DNA from: Oenanthe sinensis | Lineage: Eukaryota > Streptophyta > Magnoliopsida > Apiales > Apiaceae | Assembly: GCA_028671895.1 (NCBI GenBank) | Contig: CM053800.1 | Coordinates: 22,217,886 to 22,281,885 of the forward strand | Direction of reading: 5' to 3' | Length of the DNA stretch: 64,000 bases | In this document: positions 12,601-23,200 of the stretch, in pieces | How the letters are laid out: each line of letters starts with the position of its first letter | How positions within the stretch are numbered: the stretch's first letter is position 1 | Translations under genes and position numbers: made by a program | Notes under the pieces: model-generated | Database searches by the model: none | Told to the model about the DNA's origin: nothing | Seen by the model: the letters and a program-made list of their open reading frames with translations, nothing else

Positions 12601-13065
12601 ATCTTACAATGCTCAGACTGGAAGGCCAAAAAGAGCCCCTAAAATAGTCAATCTTTTAGTAAGTAGTTTTCATTTTAAATTGGAATACTAGTTCAATTTT
12701 CCCTTCTTTTTGGACTGACTTATATATGATAATTGGAATTGGAATAGGGATCTCCTAAACAGCCTGGGGGCCGTGAATGTGGCTATGTTGTCATGCGATA
12801 TATGAGGGATATAATTTTTGATAAGGAAATGTCTTTTCTTACCAAGGTACGAGATAATTATACAAATTTTATTCATGTCAAAATAGCTAGGCCCTGTAAT
12901 CTGCATGCTCGTATTTGTTTTCTTTAGTTAGTTGCATTATTTATAATTTATTTCTTCTATTTTGTTATATTTTAGTGGGCGATGAAGACTCGAAAGTCTT
13001 ACACAATGGAAAAACTGGATGAGGTGCGCTTGGATACCATCGCATATATTGAAGACATGATGTAA
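9611..13065 (+). CDS. TNP1/Transposase_24-type CACTA protein with Ulp1-like C-terminus, 12 exons, about 783 aa
   Basis: This is the second CACTA protein. Exons: 9611-10069, 10207-10419, 10504-10596, 10681-10803, 10909-11298, 11359-11625, 11730-12010, 12120-12287, 12382-12483, 12592-12658, 12748-12846 and 12976-13065. All introns are GT-AG and the frame stays open. A basic, low-complexity N-terminus precedes a Transposase_24-like region (about 90-300), which in relatives binds subterminal repeats. A short predicted coiled coil (LARQNKEIAELKAMI) and the conserved PGCIRVSVDGAIQPDALLPV segment follow. The end resembles a Ulp1/C48 cysteine protease fold, with H667 (SHW), Q726 and C732 (ECGY). The expected aspartate is asparagine (N682, ILNPL), so activity is doubtful. 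Exon borders rest on consensus sites and frame. Confidence 0.85.
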
Positions 13066-13430
13066 ATCTTTTAATTATGTGTATCTTTGAGCTTGACAAC
13101 TTGGTTCACTCAATTTCATGGCTAGTTCTAGTACTTAGGTGGTTTTATTTTGGATGTTGGTCATTTTGTCGCTATAAGCATTTGGCTAGTTTCAGTACTT
13201 ATTTTGGAGTCGGGTTATTTTGGAATCCTGTTTGGATTGAAGTACTTTTAGCTAGCCATATATGTTTATTTATGTGGATGTGTTACTTTGAATTGGTTGT
13301 TGGTAATTAATGATATATATCAGCAACAGTTGATTTGAATTAAAGCATTTGGTTTGAATTTCTTTTTGTAGCAGCAATTCTTTCTCTATACTAGTTTGGT
13401 TGAATTGATTTTGGCTAATATCATTGTACA
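13066..13430 (+). other. CACTA 3' flank of the second gene
   Basis: AT-rich 3' UTR and intergenic sequence after the stop codon. No protein-like frame is recognised; the 77-aa frame at 13077-13310 is composition-driven. A polyadenylation site probably lies here, but none can be fixed. Confidence 0.4.
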
Positions 13431-14275
13431 CAGGACACTAATGTTAACTATGATGTCTCAAATAAGCTATTACATCATTCAAACTAAAGAAACTGATGTT
13501 AAATTTGTAATAGACATCAGACATCAAGATAAAACATGATGTCTTAAAGAAACTAGTAAATCGTCTTTATTAAAACAACTGATATTAAAGATAGCTATAG
13601 ACATCGGATTTTATAAGAAACTTGATGTCAAAAGTAACCTACTAAATCGATAACAATATTAAAGAGATGTAAAACATTACTATAGACATCGATATTATTT
13701 ATAACAATGATGTTAAACATAACTATAGACATCGATTTATTTTATAACTAGGATGTTAAACATAGCTATAGACATCGAATTTAGTTAAAAAATAGATGTG
13801 CCAAGACTCCTACCAAATCGTTTCTATAAATATAAACGATGTCAAAAAGATTAGTCAGTTGTGTTTTACATCGATTGTAGTTAAGGTATGATGTTATAAA
13901 AGAGTTTTAACATTGGTTTCACGTAGAAGGTGATGTGTTATATATGTTTTAACATCACACTCTTTTACGGCTGATGTTAATACCATTCTTAGACATCAGT
14001 TTTTTTAATAAAAGCGATATAATTTCTATTTGGTACCTTGTAAGGCAATATATTAATGGGGATTAGACATCAAAATATAGTAATATTCAAAAGAAAATCA
14101 TGTAATATATTTAAAAATTGGGGAAAAAGACATCAGTATTTATAAAAAAAACGTTGTCTAAGTGTAGATTAGACATCAGTCAAAAACCGATGTGTAAAGT
14201 ATATACTTTTAACATCACATGCGAAGACATCGGTCAAAAAATCCTCAGACATCAGTTAGCAACTGATGTTGTAGG
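13431..14275 (+). repeat. CACTA 3' subterminal repeat region
   Basis: A dense field of TAGACATCG or AGACATCAGT motifs and their complements (GATGTTAAA, CGATGTC) recurs every 30-60 bases; about a dozen direct GACATC copies are visible. The array is several times longer than the one at the 5' end, an asymmetry known from En/Spm. It is the likely binding field of the Transposase_24 protein. Confidence 0.85.
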
Positions 14276-14292
14276 CAGTTTTTCTAGTAGTG
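14276..14292 (-). repeat. CACTA 3' terminal inverted repeat
   Basis: CAGTTTTTCTAGTAGTG is the exact reverse complement of the 5' terminus; ATG follows at 14293-14295. Confidence 0.95.
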
Positions 14293-14674
14293 ATGGTTAC
14301 TTGCTGAGCTTTTGTAGCTCATTCTTTTATTTTCTAACATCTACAGCTTTTGAGAATCATGGTCCGTATTAAGCAGACTGCTCGGAAGAACATGTCCTAC
14401 ATGAACTTTGCTAGGCTGGCTGAGAGGGAACAGGTAGGATCGAGGCCGAGTTGGAAGGAAAAGACTTTGTTTAAGTCTTGTACTTTTATTAGTAGATCTT
14501 GAGATGTTTCAGGAGTTGTAACATTATTTTCGTTAATGTAAATTTAAATATAAATGAATGTAGTAGTGTGCTTGTTTCATATCATTACCTTCAAAGGTCC
14601 AGGCGAGTAGTCGGGGTCATATTTATGCGTATTTTCTATTATTGTTATTTAGGGTGCATGCATATAGAGTGTCA

Positions 14675-14714
14675 GTGACGCCCCGATCTAGACCCCGGGT
14701 CGGGAGGGCGCCAC
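14675..14714 (+). repeat. Terminal palindrome of the LTR (left element)
   Basis: The last 40 bases before the final A of the LTR form an imperfect inverted repeat. GTGACGCCCCGA pairs with TCGGG..GGCGCCAC around a GC-rich TCTAGACCCCGGG centre. It is GC-rich within an AT-rich LTR and is conserved in both other LTRs. Confidence 0.8.
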
Positions 14715-15740
14715 AGAAACAACTTGTAAACTTTTGTAGGATCATTCTTGGCTCATTTGAACATGAAAATAATTCATAACAACTTGAGACGTCATTTTTG
14801 AGTCGTTAAAACATGGAAACACCTTATAAACTCTTGTAGGATTATTCTTGGCTCATTTGAACATGAAAACAATTCATAACAACTTCTGACTTCATTCTTG
14901 ACTCATTCGAACTTGGAAACAACTTGTAGCTTCATTCTTGACTCGTTTAAACAATGAAACAACTTGTAAACTCTTTTAGGATTATTCTTCGCTCATTTGA
15001 AAATGAAAACAATTCATTACAACTTCTGACTTCATTCTTGACTCATTCGAGCTTGGAAACAACTTGTATCTTCATTCTTCACTCATTTGAACATGGAAAA
15101 AATTTGTAAACTCTTGTAGGATCATTCCTGGCTCATTTGCATATGAAAATAATCCGTAACAACTTGCGACATCATTCTTGACTCGTTTCAACATGGAAAC
15201 AACTTGTAAACCCTTGTAGGATCATTCTTGGCTCATTTGAACGTGAAAGCAATCCGTTAGAAATTGAGACTTCATTCTTGACATGTTCGAACTTGGAAAC
15301 AACTTGTAGCTTCATTCTTGAGTCATTTGAACATTGAAACAACTTGTAAACTCTTGTAGGATCATTCTTGGCTCATTTGAACATGAAAATAATTCATAAC
15401 AACTTGAGACTTCATTTTTGAGTAGTTCAAACATTGAAACACCTTATAAATAAACTCTTGTAGGATTATACTGGGCTCATTTGAACATGAAAACAATTCA
15501 TAACAACTTCTGACTTCATTCTTGACTCATTCGAACTTGGAAACAACTTGTAACTTCATTGTTGACTCGTTTAAACATGGAAACCACTTGTAAAATCTTC
15601 TAAGATTATTCTTGGCTCATTTGAACATGAAAACAATTCATAACAACTTCTGACTTCATTCTTGACTAATTCGAACTTGGAAACAACTTGTAGCTTCATT
15701 CTTGACTCATTTGAACATGGAAACAACTTGTAAACTCTTG

Positions 15741-16985
15741 TAGGATCATTCTTGGCTCATTTGAACATTAAAAATAATTTATAACAACTTGAGACGTCAT
15801 TTTTAACTCGTTAAAACATGGAAACACCTTATAAACTCTTGTAGGATTATTCTTGGTTCATTTGAACATGAAAACAATTCATAACAACTTCTGACTTCAT
15901 TCTTGACTCATTCGAACTTGGAAAAAACTTGTAGCTTCATTCTTGACTCATTTGAACCTGGAAATAACTTGTAAACTTTTGTAGGATCATTCTTGGCTCA
16001 TTTGAACATGAAAATAATTCATAACAACTTGAGACGTCATTTTTGAGTCGTTAAAACATGGAAACACCTTATAAACTCTTGTAGGATTATTCTTGGCTCA
16101 TTTGAACATGAAAACAATTCATAACAACTTCTGAATTCATTCTTGACTCATTCGAACTTGGAAACAACTTGTAGCTTCATTCTTGACTCGTTTAAACATG
16201 GAAACAACTTGTAAACTCTTTTAGGATTATTCTTCGCTCATTTGAATATGAAAACAATTCATAACAACTTCTGACTTCATTCTTGACTCATTCGAGCTTG
16301 GAAACAACTTGTATCTTCATTCTTCACTCATTTGAACATGGAAAAAACTTGTAAACTCTTGTAGGATCATTCTTGACTCATTTGAACATGAAAATAATCC
16401 GTAACAACTTGCGACATCATTCTTGACTCGTTTGAACATGGAAACAACTTGTAAACCCTTGTAGGATCATTCTTGGCTCATTTGAACGTGAAAGCAATCC
16501 GTTAGAAATTGAGACTTCATTCTTGACATGTTCGAACTTGGAAACAACTTGTAGCTTCATTCTTGAGTCATTTGAACATGGAAACAACTTGTAAACTCTT
16601 GTAGGATCATTCTTGGCTCATTTGAACATGAAAATAATTCATAACAACTTGAGACTTCATTTTTGAGTCGTTCAAACATTGAAACACCTTATAAATAAAC
16701 TCTTGTAGGATTATACTTGGCTCATTTGAACATGAAAATAATTCATAACAACTTCTGACTTCATTCTTGACTCATTCGAACTTGGAAACAACTTGTAGCT
16801 GCATTCTTGACTCGTTTAAACAAGGAAACCACTTGTAAAATCTTCTAAGATTATTCTTGGCGCATTTGAACATGAAAACAATTCATAACAACTTCTGACT
16901 TCATTCTTGACTCATTCGAACTTGGAAACAACTTGTAGCTTCATTCTTGACTCATTTGAACATGGAAACAACTTGTAAACTCTTG
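15741..16985 (+). repeat. Representative 1245-bp higher-order repeat
   Basis: Ten units with lengths 101-140-100-140-140-100-140-104-140-140 make one period. The marker GAGACGTCATTTTTAACTCG recurs at 15791 and 17036, again at 17658 and 18903, and at 20284 and 21529, each pair 1245 bp apart. It is the dominant higher-order period of array 1. Confidence 0.8.
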
Positions 16986-17230
16986 TAGGATCATTCTTGG
17001 CTCATTTGAACATTAAAAATAATTCATAACAACTTGAGACGTCATTTTTAACTCGTTAAAACATGGAAACACCTTATAAACTCTTGTAGGATTATTCTTG
17101 GTTCATTTGAACATGAAAACAATTCATAACAACTTCTGACTTCATTCTTGACTCATTCGAACTTGGAAAAAACTTATAGCTTCATTCTTGACTCATTTGA
17201 ACATGGAAACAACTTGTAAACTTTTGTAGG

Positions 17231-20200
17231 ATCATTCTTGGCTCATTTGAACATGAAAATAATTCATAACAACTTGAGACTTCATTTTTGAGTCGTTCAA
17301 ACATTGAAACACCTTATAAATAAACTCTTGTAGGATTATACTTGGCTCATTTGAACATGAAAACAATTCATAACAACTTCTGACTTCATTCTTGACTCAT
17401 TCGAACTTGGAAACAACTTGTAACTTCATTCTTGACTCGTTTAAACAAGGAAACCACTTGTAAAATCTTCTAAGATTATTCTTGGCGCATTTGAACATGA
17501 AAACAATTCATAACAACTTCTGACTTCATTCTTGACTCATTCGAACTTGGAAACAACTTGTAGCTTCATTCTTGACTCATTTGAACATGGAAACAACTTT
17601 ACTCTTGTAGGATCATTCTTGGCTCATTTGAACATTAAAAATAATTCATAATAACTTGAGACGTCATTTTTAACTCGTTAAAACATGGAAACACCTTATA
17701 AACTCTTGTAGGATTATTCTTGGTTCATTTGAACATGAAAACAATTCATAACAACTTCTGACTTCATTCTTGACTTATTCGAACTTGGAAAAAACTTGTA
17801 GCTTCATTCTTGACTCATTTGAACATGGAAACAACTTGTAAACTTTTGTAGGATCATTCTTGGCTCATTTGAACATGAAAATAATTCATAACAACTTGAG
17901 ACGTCATTTTTGAGTCGTTAAAACATGGAAACACCTTATAAACTCTTGTAGGATTATTCTTGGCTCATTTGAACATGAAAACAATTCATAACAACTTCTG
18001 ACTTCATTCTTGACTCATTCGAACTTGGAAACAACTTGTAGCTTCATTCTTGACTCGTTTAAACAATGAAACAACTTGTAAACTCTTTTAGGATTATTCT
18101 TCGCTCATTTGAAAATGAAAACAATTCATAACAACTTCTGACTTCATTCTTGACTCATTCGAGCTTGGAAACAACTTGTATCTTCATTCTTCACTCATTT
18201 GAACATGGAAAAATTTTGTAAACTCTTGTAGGATCATTCCTGGCTCATTTGCATATGAAAATAATCCGTAACAACTTGCGACATCATTCTTGACTCGTTT
18301 CAACATGGAAACAACTTGTAAACCCTTGTAGGATCATTCTTGGCTCATTTGAACGTGAAAGCAATCCGTTAGAAATTGAGACTTCATTCTTGACATGTTC
18401 GAACTTGGAAACAACTTGTAGCTTCATTCTTGAGTCATTTGAACATGGAAACAACTTGTAAACTCTTGTAGGATCATTCTTGGCTCACTTGAACATGAAA
18501 ATAATTCATAACAACTTGAGACTTCATTTTTTAGTAGTTCAAACATTGAAACACCTTATAAATAAACTCTTGTAGGATTATACTTGGCTCATTTGAACAT
18601 GAAAACAATTCATAACAACTTCTGACTTCATTCTTGACTCATTCGAACTTGGAAACAACTTGTAACTTCATTCTTGACTCGTTTAAACATGGAAACCACT
18701 TGTAAAATCTTCTAAGATTATTCTTGGCTCATTTGAACATGAAAACAATTCATAACAACTTCTGACTTCATTCTTGACTAATTCGAACTTGGAAACAACT
18801 TGTAGCTTCATTCTTGACTCATTTGAACATGGAAACAACTTGTAAACTCTTGTAGGATCATTCTTGGCTCATTTGAACATTAAAAATAATTTATAACAAC
18901 TTGAGACGTCATTTTTAACTCGTTAAAACATGGAAACACCTTATAAACTCTTGTAGGATTATTCTTGGTTCATTTGAACATGAAAACAATTCATAACAAC
19001 TTCTGACTTCATTCTTGACTCATTCGAACTTGGAAACAACTTGTAGCTTCATTCTTGACTCGTTTAAACATGGAAATAACTTGTAAACTCTTTTAGGATT
19101 ATTCTTCGCTCATTTGAAAATGAAAACAATTCATAACAACTTCTGACTTCATTCTTGACTCATTCGAGCTTGGAAACAACTTGTATCTTCATTCTTCACT
19201 CATTTGAACATGGAAAAAATTTGTAAACTCTTGTAGGATCATTCCTGGCTCATTTGGATATGAAAATAATCCGTAACAACTTGAGACCTCATTCTTGACT
19301 CGTTTCAACATGGAAACAACTTGTAAACCCTTGTAGGATCATTCTTGGCTCATTTGAACGTGAAAGCAATCCGTAACAAATTGAGACTTCATTCTTGACA
19401 TGTTGGAACTTGGAAACAACTTGTAGCTTCATTCTTGAGTCATTTGAACATGGAAACAACTTGTAAACTCTTGTAGGATCATTCTTGGCTCATTTGAACA
19501 TGAAAATAATTCATAACAACTTGAGACTTCATTTTTGAGACGTTCAAACATGGAAACACCTTATAAACTCTTGTAGGATTATTCTTGGCTCATTCGAACA
19601 TGAAAACAATTAATAACAACTTCTGACTTCATTCTTGACTTATTCGAACTTGGAAACAACTTGTAGCTTCATTCTTGACTCGTTTAATCATGGAAACAAC
19701 TTGTAAAATCTTCTAAGATTATTCTTGGCTCATTTGAACATGAAAACAATTCATAACAACTTCTGACTTCATTCTTGACTCATTCGAACTTGGAAACAAC
19801 TTGTAGCTTCATTCTTGACTCGTTTAAACATGGAAACAACTTGTAAACTTATTTAGGATTATTCTTCGCTCATTTGAATATGAAAACAATTCATAACAAA
19901 TTCTGACTTCATTCTTGACTCATTGGAGCTTGGAAACAACTTGTATCTTCATTCTTCACTCATTTGAACATGGAAAAAACTTGTAAACTCTTGTAGGATC
20001 ATTCTTGACTCATTTGAACATGAAAATAATCCGTAACAACTTGCGACATCATTCTTGACTCGTTTGAACATGGAAACAACTTGTAAACCCTTGTAGGATC
20101 ATTCTTGGCTCATTTGAACGTGAAAGCAATCCGTTAGAAATTGAGACTTCATTCTTGACATGTTCGAACTTGGAAACAACTTGTAGCTTCATTCTTGAGT

Positions 20201-23200
20201 CATTTGAACATGGAAACAACTTGTAAACTCTTGTAGGATCATTCTTGGCTCATTTGAACATTAAAAATAATTCATAACAACTTGAGACGTCATTTTTAAC
20301 TCGTTAAAACATGGAAACACCTTATAAACTCTTGTAGGATTATTCTTGGTTCATTTGAACATGAAAACAATTCATAACAACTTCTGACTTCATTCTTGAC
20401 TCATTCGAACTTGGAAAAAACTTGTAGCTTCATTCTTGACTCATTTGAACATGGAAACAACTTGTAAACTTTTGTAGGATCATTCTTGGCTCATTTGAAC
20501 ATGAAAATAATTCATAACAACTTGAGACGTCATTTTTGAGTCGTTAAAACATGGAAACACCTTATAAACTCTTGTAGGATTATTCTTGGCTCATTTGAAC
20601 ATGAAAACAATTCATAACAACTTCTGACTTCATTCTTGACTCATTCGAACTTGGAAACAACTTGTAGCTTCATTCTTGACTCGTTTAAACATGGAAACAA
20701 CTTGTAAACTCTTTTAGGATTATTCTTCGCTCATTTGAATATGAAAACAATTCATAACAACTTCTGACTTCATTCTTGACTCATTCGAGCTTGGAAACAA
20801 CTTGTATCTTCATTCTTCACTCATTTGAACATGGAAAAAACTTGTAAACTCTTGTAGGATCATTCTTGACTCATTTGAACATGAAAATAATCCGTAACAA
20901 CTTGCGACATCATTCTTGACTCGTTTGAACATGGAAACAACTTGTAAACCCTTGTAGGATCATTCTTGGCTCATTTGAACGTGAAAGCAATCCGTTAGAA
21001 ATTGAGACTTCATTCTTGACATGTTCGAACTTGGAAACAACTTGTAGCTTCATTCTTGAGTCATTTGAACATGGAAACAACTTGTAAACTCTTGTAGGAT
21101 CATTCTTGGCTCATTTGAACATGAAAATAATTCATAACAACTTGAGACTTCATTTTTGAGTCGTTCAAACATTGAAACACCTTATAAATAAACTCTTGTA
21201 GGATTATACTTGGCTCATTTGAACATGAAAATAATTCATAACAACTTCTGACTTCATTCTTGACTCATTCGAACTTGGAAACAACTTGTAGCTGCATTCT
21301 TGACTCGTTTAAACAAGGAAACCACTTGTAAAATCTTCTAAGATTATTCTTGGCGCATTTGAACATGAAAACAATTCATAACAACTTCTGACTTCATTCT
21401 TGACTCATTCGAACTTGGAAACAACTTGTAGCTTCATTCTTGACTCATTTGAACATGGAAACAACTTGTAAACTCGTGTAGGATCATTCTTGGCTCATTT
21501 GAACATTAAAAATAATTCATAACAACTTGAGACGTCATTTTTAACTCGTTAAAACATGGAAACACCTTATAAACTCTTGTAGGATTATTCTTGGTTCATT
21601 TGAACATGAAAACAATTCATAACAACTTCTTACTTCATTCTTGACTCATTCGAACTTGGAAAAAACTTGTAGCTTCATTCTTGACTCATTTGAACATGGA
21701 AACAACTTGTAAACTTTTGTAGGATCATTCTTGGCTCATTTGAACATGAAAATAATTCATAACAACTTGAGACGTCATTTTTGAGTCGTTAAAACATGGA
21801 AACACCTTATAAACTCTTGTAGGATTATTCTTGGCTCATTTGAACATGAAAACAATTCATAACAACTTCTGACTTCATTCTTGACTCATTCGAACTTGGA
21901 AACAACTTGTAGCTTCATTCTTGACTCGTTTAAACAATGAAACAACTTGTAAACTCTTTTAGGATTATTCTTCGCTCATTTGAAAATGAAAACAATTCAT
22001 AACAACTTCTGACTTCATTCTTGACTCATTCGAGCTTGGAAACAACTTGTATCTTCATTCTTCACTCATTTGAACATGGAAAAAACTTGAAAACTCTTGT
22101 AGGATCATTCTTGTCTCATTTGAACATGAAAATAATCCGTAACAACTTGCGACATCATTCTTGACTCGTTTGAACATGGAAACAACTTGTAAACCCTTGT
22201 AGGATCATTCTTGGCTCATTTGAACGTGAAAGCAATCCGTTAGAAATTGAGACTTCATTCTTGACATGTTCGAACTTGGAAACAACTTGTAGCTTCATTC
22301 TTGAGTCATTTGAACATGGAAACAACTTGTAAACTCTTGTAGGATCATTCTTGGCTCATTTGAACATGAAAATAATTCATAACAACTTGAGACTTCATTT
22401 TTGAGTCGTTCAAACATTGAAACACCTTATAAATAAACTCTTGTAGGATTATACTTGGCTCATTTGAACATGAAAACAATTCATAACAACTTCTGACTTC
22501 ATTCTTGACTCATTCGAACTTGGAAACAACTTGTAACTTCATTCTTGACTCGTTTAAACAAGGAAACCACTTGTAAAATCTTCTAAGATTATTCTTGGCG
22601 CATTTGAACATGAAAACAATTCATAACAACTTCTGACTTCATTCTTGACTCATTCGAACTTGGAAACAACTTGTAGCTTCATTCTTGACTCATTTGAACA
22701 TGGAAACAACTTTACTCTTGTAGGATCATTCTTGGCTCATTTGAACATTAAAAATAATTCATAATAACTTGAGACGTCATTTTTAACTCGTTAAAACATG
22801 GAAACACCTTATAAACTCTTGTAGGATTATTCTTGGTTCATTTGAACATGAAAACAATTCATAACAACTTCTGACTTCATTCTTGACTTATTCGAACTTG
22901 GAAAAAACTTGTAGCTTCATTCTTGACTCATTTGAACATGGAAACAACTTGTAAACTTTTGTAGGATCATTCTTGGCTCATTTGAACATGAAAATAATTC
23001 ATAACAACTTGAGACGTCATTTTTGAGTCGTTAAAACATGGAAACACCTTATAAACTCTTGTAGGATTATTCTTGGCTCATTTGAACATGAAAACAATTC
23101 ATAACAACTTCTGACTTCATTCTTGACTCATTCGAACTTGGAAACAACTTGTAGCTTCATTCTTGACTCGTTTAAACAATGAAACAACTTGTAAACTCTT

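Larger units (their letters stand above)
4089..14292 (+). mobile_element. Complete CACTA (En/Spm) DNA transposon, 10,204 bp
   Basis: The element begins CACTACTAGAAAAACTG and ends with its exact reverse complement, a 17-bp terminal inverted repeat. An ATG duplication flanks it, and dense GACATC/GATGT subterminal repeats lie at both ends. It contains two plus-strand genes typical of autonomous plant CACTA elements: a TNP2-type transposase and a TNP1/Transposase_24 protein with a Ulp1-like C-terminus. Both genes read open across canonical GT-AG introns with consistent phase. Termini, duplication and coding capacity all look intact, so the element may be autonomous; transcription cannot be judged. 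It sits inside the LTR of a gypsy element and is younger than it. Confidence 0.95.
1..14715 (+). mobile_element. Ty3/gypsy (Tekay/Del-like) LTR retrotransposon, 3' end only, interrupted by a CACTA element
   Basis: The window opens inside the 3' end of a plus-strand gypsy element. It shows the end of pol (integrase tail with chromodomain-like region), a purine-rich tract, and an LTR that begins TGTAACG at 277 and ends CGCCACA at 14715. The satellite resumes at 14716 without spacer. The same family occurs complete on the minus strand at 31839-45354, which fixes both LTR ends. Without the CACTA insertion and its ATG duplication the LTR is about 4.23 kb, against 4.53 kb for the other copy, and it differs from it by many substitutions and indels, so it is an older or different subfamily member. 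The 5' part lies outside the window. Assignment to Tekay/Del rests on domain order, the chromodomain tail and the long LTRs. Confidence 0.9.
277..14715 (+). repeat. 3' LTR of the left gypsy element, split by the CACTA insertion
   Basis: The LTR proper is 277-4088 plus 14293-14715, flanked TG...CA. Its continuity across the insertion is shown by the uninterrupted LTRs at 31839 and 40829, which carry a single ATG where this copy has ATG on each side of the transposon. It is AT-rich and non-coding; the short open frames in it (for example around 879-1256, 1501-1695 and 2971-3201) resemble no protein. Recognisable items are a TATA-like stretch near 1190, a GC-rich island at about 1290-1370, hairpin cassettes at 3580-3688, and a terminal palindrome at 14675-14714. 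Confidence 0.9.

Noticed and set aside
14118..14372. 84-residue frame spanning the CACTA 3' end
   Set aside because: It crosses the transposon terminus into the LTR and consists of subterminal repeats.
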